A DNA stretch of 9,845 nt from Ilumatobacteraceae bacterium (GTDB taxonomy: Bacteria > Actinomycetota > Acidimicrobiia > Acidimicrobiales > Ilumatobacteraceae): contig JANQZQ010000113.1 of the NCBI GenBank assembly GCA_030728545.1, positions 1 through 9,845 on the forward strand. Reading direction: 5' to 3'. Of the stretch, positions 1 to 5,969 are shown piece after piece. The position numbers and the translations under genes were made by a program. Every line of letters starts with the position of its first letter. Position 1 is the first letter of the stretch. The notes beneath the pieces were generated by a model that saw only the letters and a program-made list of their open reading frames with translations, had not been told where the DNA came from and made no database searches.

Positions 1-9
1 GCAGTCGTC

Positions 10-636
10 ATGAATCTGCTGCATTTGCTCGCCCAGCCAGGGGTCGAAGAAGTACTCGAGCTTCGTGGTCAATTCGGCTTTATGGCATTTCATGGTGGTG
101 CACTAGAAGAACGTACTGATCTCATTGCCCGTAGCGCAGCAGAGCGCTCGGGGGCTTCGTACTACGGCGTGCATCAACCAGCAGGAATGCGTGAGCATGT
201 GCCCTCGCACCGCTTTACTGCCGAACAATCACCAGCCTTGGCGCAATACCTCGCCCATGTGGATGTTGTGGTCACCGTGCACGGCTATGGCCGACGTGGG
301 CTCTTCACCACGATGCTGCTCGGCGGCAGCAACCGAGCACTCGCTGCCCATGTTGCGCCATGTTTGCGCCGCGCGCTGCCGGCCTATCTGGTCGAAGACG
401 ACATGGAGCGCATCCCGAAAGAGTTGCGAGGCTTGCATCCGAACAACCCAGTGAACTCCACGCGTAGTGGTGGTGTGCAACTCGAGTTGCCACCTCGGGT
501 GCGTGGCACAAGCCCGTTGTGGTGGGATTGGGAAGGCCCGCATCCCACCCCGCATACCCAATCACTCATTGACGGATTAGTTGATGCCGCCCAAACCTGG
601 TCGATCTCGACGCCTGTGCCGTCTACCACCAACTGA
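10..636 (+). CDS. Poly-gamma-glutamate hydrolase family protein (PghP-like)
   Basis: The family is named for a phage zinc-dependent enzyme that cleaves gamma-linked polyglutamate; members have a carboxypeptidase-like fold. Seen here: an HGG motif at residues 28-30 followed by E33 and T36, a VHGYGR segment at 90-95, and a C-terminal block at 145-165 containing NPVNSTRSGGVQLELPPRVR, which matches the family's closing GVQLEL signature. H28, E33 and H91 are the likely metal-site residues. The 208-aa length fits a complete catalytic domain. No signal peptide or membrane segment is visible, so the product looks cytoplasmic unless a leader lies upstream. The frame is open back to base 1 (Ala-Val-Val before the ATG) and only 9 upstream bases are visible, so the true start could be outside the window. 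It converges on pdxH with a 2-bp gap. Family call is fairly sure; the substrate in this organism is inferred. Confidence 0.8.
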   Translation: MNLLHLLAQPGVEEVLELRGQFGFMAFHGGALEERTDLIARSAAERSGASYYGVHQPAGMREHVPSHRFTAEQSPALAQYLAHVDVVVTVHGYGRRGLFTTMLLGGSNRALAAHVAPCLRRALPAYLVEDDMERIPKELRGLHPNNPVNSTRSGGVQLELPPRVRGTSPLWWDWEGPHPTPHTQSLIDGLVDAAQTWSISTPVPSTTN

Positions 637-638
637 AT

Positions 639-1274
639 TCACGGCGCCAAGCGGGCAATGCCCCACTGCTCATCCACTCGCTCATAGCGAAATCGGTCGT
701 GCAGTCGACTAGGGCGACCTTGCCAAAACTCCCACATCGAAACGTTGATCAACCAGCCACCCCAAAATGGCGGGCGCGTCACCACACCGTCACCAAATCT
801 GCTGCGCACTTCGGCGAGTCGTTGTTCTAACACGTTGCGATCAGCAATCTCCTCCGATTGCGGTGATGCCCAGGCTCCCAACTGCGATTCACGCGGCCGT
901 GAGGCGAAATACTCGTCGCTTTCCGACTCGCTCAGGCGCTCGACTTCGCCCCGCAGGCGCACCTGGCGATGCAAATCAAGCCACGCAAACGTGCCCGACA
1001 CACACGGCGCGGCAGCGACCTCACGGCTTTTTGCACTGTCATAGTTGGTAAAGAACGTAATACCACGTGCGTCAATGCCACGTGCCAACACCACACGGGC
1101 GTTGGGCCAACCAGTGTGGTCAACACTTGCCAAAGTGAACGCGTTCGGCTCAGCCACACCGGCTGACAATGCTTCGTTGTACCACTGGTTGAACTGTTGA
1201 GTGGGATCTGCTGCGAGATCTGCGCGTTCGAGACCGGCTGTTTCGTATTGCACTCGGCGGTCACGCAGGCTCAT
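639..1274 (-). CDS. pdxH: Pyridoxamine 5'-phosphate oxidase (PdxH)
   Basis: FMN-dependent cytoplasmic enzyme that oxidises pyridoxine or pyridoxamine 5'-phosphate with O2 to pyridoxal 5'-phosphate, the last step of PLP synthesis and salvage. The 211-aa protein matches the family end to end: RRVQYETAGL near the N-terminus (6-15), ADPTQQF at 22-28, the FMN-contact segment ARVVLARG (59-66), NYDSAKSRE (78-85), RQVRLRGEVERL (103-114), SRPRESQLGAW (125-135), PPFWGGW (168-174), and the C-terminal dimerisation domain with FWQGRPSRLHDR (183-194), ending in the typical RLAP. R190 and H192 are the equivalents of the conserved catalytic Arg-x-His pair. The ATG overlaps the serS stop codon (ATGA), so translation is probably coupled to serS; no strong Shine-Dalgarno sequence is visible. 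Length is close to the E. coli enzyme (218 aa). Nothing is missing or unusual. Confidence 0.97.
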   Translation of the reverse strand: MSLRDRRVQYETAGLERADLAADPTQQFNQWYNEALSAGVAEPNAFTLASVDHTGWPNARVVLARGIDARGITFFTNYDSAKSREVAAAPCVSGTFAWLDLHRQVRLRGEVERLSESESDEYFASRPRESQLGAWASPQSEEIADRNVLEQRLAEVRSRFGDGVVTRPPFWGGWLINVSMWEFWQGRPSRLHDRFRYERVDEQWGIARLAP

Positions 1275-2581
1275 GATGAATGAGTTGCTGCTGCAGGTAC
1301 AACAGGAATCACGGTCGCGCCTCGCATGTACGGGTGCAGCACCGCCGGAATCGTTACCGAACCGTCAGCATTACGGAAGTTTTCCACAATCGCTGCCCAC
1401 ACTCGCGGCACCGCCAATGCCGAAGCATTCAACGTGTGCGCAAAATCGGTGCCTTTCTTGCCTTCCCGACGAAATCGAATCTCGCCACGTCGCGCTTGAT
1501 AGTCACTGAACCAACTAATGGAACTTACTTCCAGCCATTGATCACAGCCTGGGGCATACACCTCGACGTCGTAGCTGCGATAGTGGCTTTGACCCAAATC
1601 ACCTGAGCAGATTTCTAGAACGCGATACGGCATTCCCAGGGCTGCGATGGTGCTGGTAACACGCTCGACGAAGTCATCCAACATTGCACTAGCCGTTTCG
1701 GGTGTGGTCACGGCAAAAATCTCGACTTTGTCGAATTCGTGGCTGCGTAACATGCCGCGGGTATCACGGCCTGCCGAACCTGCTTCGCGACGAAAGCACG
1801 GCGAGAACGCCATGTATCGCAACGGCAGTGCCGACTCGTGAAGGATCTCACCCGCATGCAGCGATGTCAGCGGGGCTTCGGCGGTGGGAATCGCCCACAA
1901 ATCATCACGACCGATGTTGTAAGCATCGTCGGCAAACTTCGGCAATTGCCCCGTCACGGTCAGGGTCTGGGTCGTCACCAACGACGGTGGGCGAATCTCT
2001 TCAAAAGCATCCGCATTGCGATCGAGTGCAAATTGGCACAATGCCCGCGCCATCGTTGCCCCAAGCCCTCGTTGCATGGTGAACATTGCCCCAGAAATTT
2101 TCACGGCACGTTCAGCATCCAAGATGCCGAGCTCAACCCCGGTCTCCCAATGGGGCACCCGTTGATGCGTTGCGAACGCCGCGGGCATCTGCAGCGGCCC
2201 GCGCACCACGACGTTGTCGTGGCTCCCCGTGCCATTACTTACATCAGGGTGGGGAAGATTCGGAATCTGCAACAACAACTCCCGCAAAACCGCTTCAACT
2301 TCGCCGTACTCGCCGTCTAAGACCTTTTCTCGCTCGCCGAGGGTTCGGCTTTCGGCTACGAGATGTTCGGCATCCTGCTTGTCCCGACGCAATGCTGCGA
2401 CCTGTTTGGATACATCGTTGATTCGCGCGCGGGCAGTGTCGCGCTCGGCAACGATGTCGCGCAAGCGCACATCCAGCCGAATGGCGTGGTCGAGTTGTTC
2501 CAGTAGTTCGGGCTTGGCCCGCCGCTCAAGGGCCGCGCGCACCACGTCGGGTTGCGAACGCAGCAACCGGACATCTATCAC
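1271..2581 (-). CDS. serS: Serine--tRNA ligase (class II SerRS)
   Basis: Cytoplasmic enzyme that charges tRNA-Ser (and tRNA-Sec where present) with serine using ATP. I chose the GTG at 2581 (436 aa) because bacterial SerRS proteins begin M-I-D-(L/V)-(K/R)-L-L-R, and here V-I-D-V-R-L-L-R follows that GTG; a longer ATG start at 2623 adds 14 unconserved residues and runs into the divergent gene. Numbering from the GTG: long helical tRNA-binding arm at about 29-104, the serine-pocket TAEA motif at 233-236, class II motif 2 with CFRREAGSAGRDTRG at 262-276 and RSHEFDKVE at 279-287, then motif 3 with LNASALAVPR (384-393) and PAVLHPYM at 412-419. The stop codon overlaps the pdxH start by 4 nt, giving a serS-pdxH pair. 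A TAGCCT hexamer lies 8 nt upstream of the GTG and could be the -10 of a nearly leaderless promoter. Function is certain; the exact start is not. Confidence 0.96.
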   Translation of the reverse strand: MIDVRLLRSQPDVVRAALERRAKPELLEQLDHAIRLDVRLRDIVAERDTARARINDVSKQVAALRRDKQDAEHLVAESRTLGEREKVLDGEYGEVEAVLRELLLQIPNLPHPDVSNGTGSHDNVVVRGPLQMPAAFATHQRVPHWETGVELGILDAERAVKISGAMFTMQRGLGATMARALCQFALDRNADAFEEIRPPSLVTTQTLTVTGQLPKFADDAYNIGRDDLWAIPTAEAPLTSLHAGEILHESALPLRYMAFSPCFRREAGSAGRDTRGMLRSHEFDKVEIFAVTTPETASAMLDDFVERVTSTIAALGMPYRVLEICSGDLGQSHYRSYDVEVYAPGCDQWLEVSSISWFSDYQARRGEIRFRREGKKGTDFAHTLNASALAVPRVWAAIVENFRNADGSVTIPAVLHPYMRGATVIPVVPAAATHSS

Positions 2582-2640
2582 GCCTGCCAAGGCTAGTGCT
2601 GTGGTGCAGCGCGAGTGTTTCATGTCTACTGTGTTCGTAG
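2582..2640. promoter_or_regulatory. Candidate divergent promoter region between serS and the ABC genes
   Basis: This is the only place where promoters for both divergent units can sit near the starts. On the minus strand TAGCCT (2595-2590) lies 8 nt before the serS GTG. On the plus strand TACTGT (2627-2632) lies 7 nt before an in-frame GTG at 2640. Both fit the loose actinobacterial TANNNT -10 pattern at a distance that would give leaderless or nearly leaderless mRNAs. I see no convincing -35 boxes. Such hexamers are common by chance, so this is only a candidate. Confidence 0.22.
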
Positions 2641-3356
2641 TGAATCAGCGTCAACACAACAACGCATTGGATGTACAAAACCTCGTCATTCGATATGGCG
2701 ATGTCACGGCAGTCGATGCTGTTTCATTTAGTGCAGCCTTCGGTGAAGTCACGGCAGTGTTGGGGCGCAATGGCGCCGGCAAGACCTCCACATTGGAAGC
2801 ATGTGAAGGGGTCCGCCGTGCAGCATCCGGCACGATTCGCGTGTTGGGTGCCGATATCTCCACCATCAACAACAACGTTCGTGCGCGCATCGGAGTCATG
2901 CTGCAAGATGGCGGCATCGCACCCAACGCCCGCGTGCGATCGCTGGTTCGTCACTATTGCACCCTGTATGCACGCGGCGTCGACGCCGATGAACTCGTGG
3001 CCAAAGTTGGTCTGCATGACCGACGTAGTTCCACATGGCGGCGATTATCTGGGGGCGAGCGGCAGCGGTTCTCACTGGCCCTTGCATTGGCGGCCGCACC
3101 AGAGATTGCCTTTTTGGACGAACCAACAGCAGGTGTGGATCTCGATGGGCGCGAGATGATTCGCGGCATCATCGCCGATCTGGTGCAGGGCGGCTGCGGT
3201 GTGGTGCTGGCAACTCACGACTTAGATGAAGCCGAGCGAGTAGCGCACCGAGCGGTGGTGTTGCATCGGGGCAAGGTGGCACTCAATGACACCATCGCAT
3301 CGTTATGTGCAGGTGGGCGACGTCTAGAAGATGTCGTGCGTGAGGCAACCCGATGA
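2622..3356 (+). CDS. ABC transporter ATP-binding protein (ABC-2 exporter, DrrA/CcmA type)
   Basis: ATPase subunit that powers the membrane partner encoded just downstream. The 244-aa protein is a single complete nucleotide-binding domain: Walker A GRNGAGKT (48-55), Q-loop Gln95 in MLQDGG, signature LSGGERQR (142-149), Walker B IAFLDEP (162-168), D-loop AGVDLDG (170-176) and switch His199 in ATHD. The Walker A wording, the MLQDGG loop and the short length fit the drug/lipid-exporter ATPases rather than importers. The ATG at 2622 has a weak GAG 6 nt upstream and sits in a CATG palindrome whose other strand also reads ATG. In-frame GTG codons at 2631 and 2640 are alternatives; conserved similarity starts only near residue 15, so homology does not decide. 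The frame is open far upstream, but that extension lies antisense to serS and is not credible. The stop overlaps the permease start (ATGA). The substrate is unknown. Confidence 0.93.
   Translation: MSTVFVVNQRQHNNALDVQNLVIRYGDVTAVDAVSFSAAFGEVTAVLGRNGAGKTSTLEACEGVRRAASGTIRVLGADISTINNNVRARIGVMLQDGGIAPNARVRSLVRHYCTLYARGVDADELVAKVGLHDRRSSTWRRLSGGERQRFSLALALAAAPEIAFLDEPTAGVDLDGREMIRGIIADLVQGGCGVVLATHDLDEAERVAHRAVVLHRGKVALNDTIASLCAGGRRLEDVVREATR
3342..3345 (+). promoter_or_regulatory. Ribosome binding site of the ABC permease gene
   Basis: GAGG lies 7 nt before the ATG at 3353, inside the end of the ATPase gene. Together with the 4-nt ATGA overlap it supports this start and coupled translation of the two subunits. 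Confidence 0.55.
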
Positions 3357-4096
3357 GACTCGTGCTGGCCCAAATACGAATGGAGCTCACCACCCTGGTG
3401 CGCAACTATGAGCAATTGCTGCTCATCATGGTGATTCCCATCGGCGTGCTGATCTTTTTTGGCAATGTCGCAGTGCTACCTGACAGCATCACACTCACCC
3501 GCTTGGTGGCATCAGTGCTCACCTTGTCGCTGATCTCCACCGCGATGGTGAGCACTGGTATTGCAACCGGGTTTGAACGCTCGTACCACGTGCTCAAACG
3601 CCTTGGGGTCACCCCGCTCGGGCGTGGTCGCCTCATTTGGGCCAAGGCAGGGTCTGTCAGCGTGGTTGAACTCGTGCAGGTCACCGTTTTGGTTGCCATT
3701 GCAGTTGGCCTCGGATGGTCGATAGTGGAGTTGTCGTGGTGGCGGCTCGCACTGGCTTTGTTACTGGGCACTGCAGCGTTCGCTGGAATCGGACTCTGTT
3801 TGGCTGGGCGTTTGCGCGCCGAAGCAAACCTTGCTGCGCAAAACGGGTTGTACCTCGTTTTGCTCGCGCTCGGGGGCGTAATTATTCCTGTTGATGATTT
3901 ACCAGATGGCCTTGGTGCCGTGGCTCGCTACTTGCCATCTGGCGCACTCGCCGAGGTGGTGCACGCCTCGCTCGGTGGCACGCCGAGCGGCGTGTGGTTG
4001 TTTATTGATGCACCGCTTGGAGCCTGGCTGGTGCTTGCTATCTGGGCGCTGATTGCGCCATTGGCTGCCGCGCGACTTTTTCGTTTTGACGGCTGA
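3353..4096 (+). CDS. ABC-2 type transporter permease
   Basis: Integral membrane partner of the preceding ATPase. The 247-aa protein has about six hydrophobic segments (roughly 22-39, 50-72, 100-122, 132-152, 164-180 and 222-244). Between the second and third segments is a basic loop with FERSYHVLKRLGVTPLGRGR (74-93), the hallmark ABC-2 loop in which a cytoplasmic helix contacts the ATPase. A segment ending IIPVDDLPDGLG (177-188) before the last long hydrophobic stretch is also typical of the family. Architecture predicts a dimer of ATPase-permease pairs that exports a lipid, drug or other small molecule. It converges on ctaG with a 5-bp gap. ABC-2 pairs occur near heme A synthase or oxidase genes in some actinobacteria, so a role linked to respiration or heme is possible, but nothing in the sequence reveals the substrate. 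Confidence 0.88.
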   Translation: MRLVLAQIRMELTTLVRNYEQLLLIMVIPIGVLIFFGNVAVLPDSITLTRLVASVLTLSLISTAMVSTGIATGFERSYHVLKRLGVTPLGRGRLIWAKAGSVSVVELVQVTVLVAIAVGLGWSIVELSWWRLALALLLGTAAFAGIGLCLAGRLRAEANLAAQNGLYLVLLALGGVIIPVDDLPDGLGAVARYLPSGALAEVVHASLGGTPSGVWLFIDAPLGAWLVLAIWALIAPLAAARLFRFDG

Positions 4097-4121
4097 GCCA
4101 ATTAGTCGCGCGACGGCTCAG
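4093..4121. terminator. Possible bidirectional hairpin at the ABC permease / ctaG convergence
   Basis: CTGAGCC (4093-4099) and GGCTCAG (4115-4121) form a perfect 7-bp inverted repeat that covers both stop codons of the convergent genes. The 15-nt loop contains a second self-complementary stretch, GTCGCGCGAC (4105-4114). Neither strand has a T-run directly after the stem, so this is not a canonical intrinsic terminator; it may slow or mark the end of both transcripts, or be coincidental. Confidence 0.3.
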
Positions 4122-5031
4122 GCGCGGCTGGCACTCGATCAAATTCGCGTGTCACTTCATCAAAGGTCAGCACTGGATCGGGTTTGCGGTAATAGCTCTG
4201 CTGTTGGCTGTAACCGCCCATGAACCGCTTGAACCACAAAAAGATGATGATGCTCCACAAGAACACCGAGCCACCCAGTTTCATTACCGCACCCGCAATT
4301 TGTTGATCGGTTGTCACCGACAACCCCCACACGCGAATTGCGATGTCGTACTGCTGGTAAACGACGCCTTCAGCGAAGGTAAGCCAGGCGGCTGGCAACG
4401 TGGGAACTACTGACATCAAAAACAGATACACCATTCGCCCGCCGTACCCAATCCGCATCGCAGGGTCGGGTGAAACCACTGGAATCCACATCAACAGCGC
4501 CGAGGCCACCACGGCCACGTGCAACGAATAGTGCAGCACTGGATTCGAAACGCTCTGGTTCACCATCGTTGGAACATGGGTGACCATCACGACCAGATTG
4601 AACAACACACCAGCAATGACTGGTTTGGCTAGCCAGCGAATTACTTTTCCGGCACGCTGCGACCCAATAATGGCTCGGAACAACCACACTGGGGTTGCCA
4701 GCAACACGAGCGGCGGCAAAAAATATGACAACGCCATGTGCTGAAACATGTGCACTGAATACAAATATTCTTCGCTGATGTCATGGATTGGCCAGTCACT
4801 TGCCCCCCACAGCAGTGCGATGGCTGCAGCGAACATCCACCCTTGACGGCGTGAGAGCACTGGCTCGCCGGCTTGTACTTCGGGGCTAAGTGGGCCGATA
4901 AAGCGAACGGCGTACAACCATGCACCCACTAAGAAGACCACCAGCACCCACACCTCAGGGTGGGCTTGAAAACGCCACGGGCTCACAAGAGTGTCGGCCA
5001 ACTCGGCAGCTATCTGGAGCCTTGGGTGCAC
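4102..5031 (-). CDS. ctaG: Cytochrome c oxidase assembly factor CtaG (caa3_CtaG family)
   Basis: Polytopic membrane protein of the Bacillus CtaG type, needed for making active caa3 oxidase and thought to act in copper-site assembly of subunit I; it is unrelated in sequence to Cox11-type CtaG. The 309 residues carry about seven hydrophobic segments. Family-typical features are SDWPIHDISEEYLYSVHMFQHM at 78-99 (key residues H83, H94, H98), H152 in VTHVP, H167 and H171 in LHYSLH, and DQQIAG at 242-247 followed by K251. The histidines on the membrane faces are candidate copper ligands (inference). The tail from about 270 is hydrophilic and rich in Gln, Tyr, Pro and Asp. The start is GTG at 5031, supported by GAGG 5 nt upstream and the 7-bp gap after ctaF. 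It is the last gene of the oxidase operon, which fits a dedicated assembly role. Confidence 0.92.
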   Translation of the reverse strand: MHPRLQIAAELADTLVSPWRFQAHPEVWVLVVFLVGAWLYAVRFIGPLSPEVQAGEPVLSRRQGWMFAAAIALLWGASDWPIHDISEEYLYSVHMFQHMALSYFLPPLVLLATPVWLFRAIIGSQRAGKVIRWLAKPVIAGVLFNLVVMVTHVPTMVNQSVSNPVLHYSLHVAVVASALLMWIPVVSPDPAMRIGYGGRMVYLFLMSVVPTLPAAWLTFAEGVVYQQYDIAIRVWGLSVTTDQQIAGAVMKLGGSVFLWSIIIFLWFKRFMGGYSQQQSYYRKPDPVLTFDEVTREFDRVPAAPEPSRD

Positions 5032-5036
5032 GGTGG

Positions 5037-5040
5037 CCTC
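5037..5040 (-). promoter_or_regulatory. Ribosome binding site deciding the ctaG GTG start
   Basis: On the minus strand GAGG lies 5 nt before the GTG at 5031 and partly overlaps the ctaF stop codon. No ATG is available nearby, so this site is the main support for the GTG start. Confidence 0.55.
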
Positions 5041-5371
5041 AGCGCAAGAAGAACTGGAAGGTGGCTAGTGCCGTGATATACACACCAACGGCAAGAAACA
5101 AGCCCGTGTAAAAGAGCCAGCTGAACAATTTGTTGTCAAATTTCAGGTGCATGAAATAGCTCACCACCATGACGAACTTGATCACCATCATGATCAGCAG
5201 CGATGGAAGGAACAATGGCCCGAAATCTACGTAGTAGGTAGACACTTCGAGTGCAGTGATGGCCGCCAAAATGAGCGCAATAACGATGTAGCCGCGCGTC
5301 GACATGCCGTGCTCAACCGGCTCTGCGTGCGCAGAGTGATTCGTTGTGTCGTGTGTGGTTTCAGTTGTCAT
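5039..5371 (-). CDS. ctaF: Cytochrome c oxidase subunit IV (prokaryotic COX4 family, CtaF)
   Basis: Small membrane subunit of the caa3/quinol oxidase superfamily, thought to stabilise the complex, in particular the CuB region of subunit I. The 110-aa protein has a polar, His- and Thr-rich N-terminus (H7, H12, H15, H21) and three hydrophobic helices at about 28-47, 57-76 and 83-107. The second helix has the family wording IKFVMVVSYFMHLKFD (64-79, with K65 and H75). Length matches the usual 95-115 aa. It starts 4 bp after the ctaE stop with no strong Shine-Dalgarno, so translation is probably re-initiated or coupled. It lies between ctaE and ctaG as in many caa3 operons. Confidence 0.92.
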   Translation of the reverse strand: MTTETTHDTTNHSAHAEPVEHGMSTRGYIVIALILAAITALEVSTYYVDFGPLFLPSLLIMMVIKFVMVVSYFMHLKFDNKLFSWLFYTGLFLAVGVYITALATFQFFLR

Positions 5372-5375
5372 GACA

Positions 5376-5969
5376 TCACACCGGAATCAAATACACGAGG
5401 GTGAAGATAATGATCCACACGATGTCAACGAAGTGCCAATACAAACCGATCATCTCGACGGATTCCGACTTGCTTCCTGGTACTCGGCTCCGCTTATTGA
5501 TGGCCACGAATGCCAACAGCATGATGATGCCCACTGTTACGTGCACACCGTGAAAGCCAGTGAGGGTGTAGAAGCTCGAGCCAAACAAGCTGGTGGTGAA
5601 GCCGAGCCCTTCGTTGTAGAACGCAGTGAACTCGTACACCTGGCCACCAACAAAGGTTGCCCCGAGGAGTGCGGTGACCGTGAGCCACAAGTTGGTGCCC
5701 CGATCGTCACGTTTGTGTGCCGCTGACACCGCTAGCACCATGGTGAGCGAACTCATGAGCAACACGAAGCTGCTTACCGACGTAAACGGAATGTCATAGA
5801 TCTGTTCAGGTGTTGGGCCGTCAGAGACGCGTCCGCGATACAACATGTACGTCGAAATCAGACCGCCAAACAGCAAGCATTCCGAACCCAAGAACAACCA
5901 CATGCCCAACTTGACATTGGAAAGTCCTGTGCTCGTCGCGTGTGCGTCGTGGGTGGCGGTCTCAACCAT
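5376..5969 (-). CDS. ctaE: Cytochrome c oxidase subunit III (CtaE)
   Basis: Integral membrane subunit that binds subunit I and helps sustain proton uptake in heme-copper oxidases. The 197-aa protein is the short five-helix form that lacks the first two helices of seven-helix homologues. Predicted helices are at about 21-44, 62-84, 94-114, 134-158 and 176-197. Conserved elements are LFLGSECLLFGGL (25-37, with E30, the family's membrane-buried Glu), FHGVHV (139-144) and YWHFVDIVWI (177-186). The gene overlaps the end of ctaD by 8 nt, and the ATG is preceded by AGGGG with 6-nt spacing located inside ctaD, so the start is well supported. Together with ctaC, ctaD and ctaF it encodes the four-subunit oxidase. 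Confidence 0.96.
   Translation of the reverse strand: MVETATHDAHATSTGLSNVKLGMWLFLGSECLLFGGLISTYMLYRGRVSDGPTPEQIYDIPFTSVSSFVLLMSSLTMVLAVSAAHKRDDRGTNLWLTVTALLGATFVGGQVYEFTAFYNEGLGFTTSLFGSSFYTLTGFHGVHVTVGIIMLLAFVAINKRSRVPGSKSESVEMIGLYWHFVDIVWIIIFTLVYLIPV

Noticed and set aside
229..632. Minus-strand ORFs opposite the gamma-PGA hydrolase gene
   Set aside because: The plus-strand frame carries the complete family motifs; the antisense frames have no recognisable similarity.
653..663. GGGC-AAT-GCCC hairpin near the pdxH / hydrolase convergence as a terminator
   Set aside because: The stem has only 4 bp, there is no T-run on either strand, and it lies inside pdxH coding sequence.
2214..2621. Long in-frame N-terminal extension of the ABC ATPase ORF
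   Set aside because: It lies antisense to the N-terminal half of serS, has Ser/Arg-rich low-complexity composition, and the nucleotide-binding domain starts only after about residue 2622/ATG. It is a shadow of serS.
2582..2623. ATG-initiated 14-residue extension of SerRS
   Set aside because: The residues are not conserved in SerRS, which starts M-I-D-x-x-L-L-R; the extension would also use the same CATG as the divergent gene.
5321..5336. CTCTGCG-TG-CGCAGAG inverted repeat in the ctaF N-terminal coding region
   Set aside because: Seven-bp arms with a 2-bp spacer are expected by chance in a window this size, and no regulatory role is suggested by the position.
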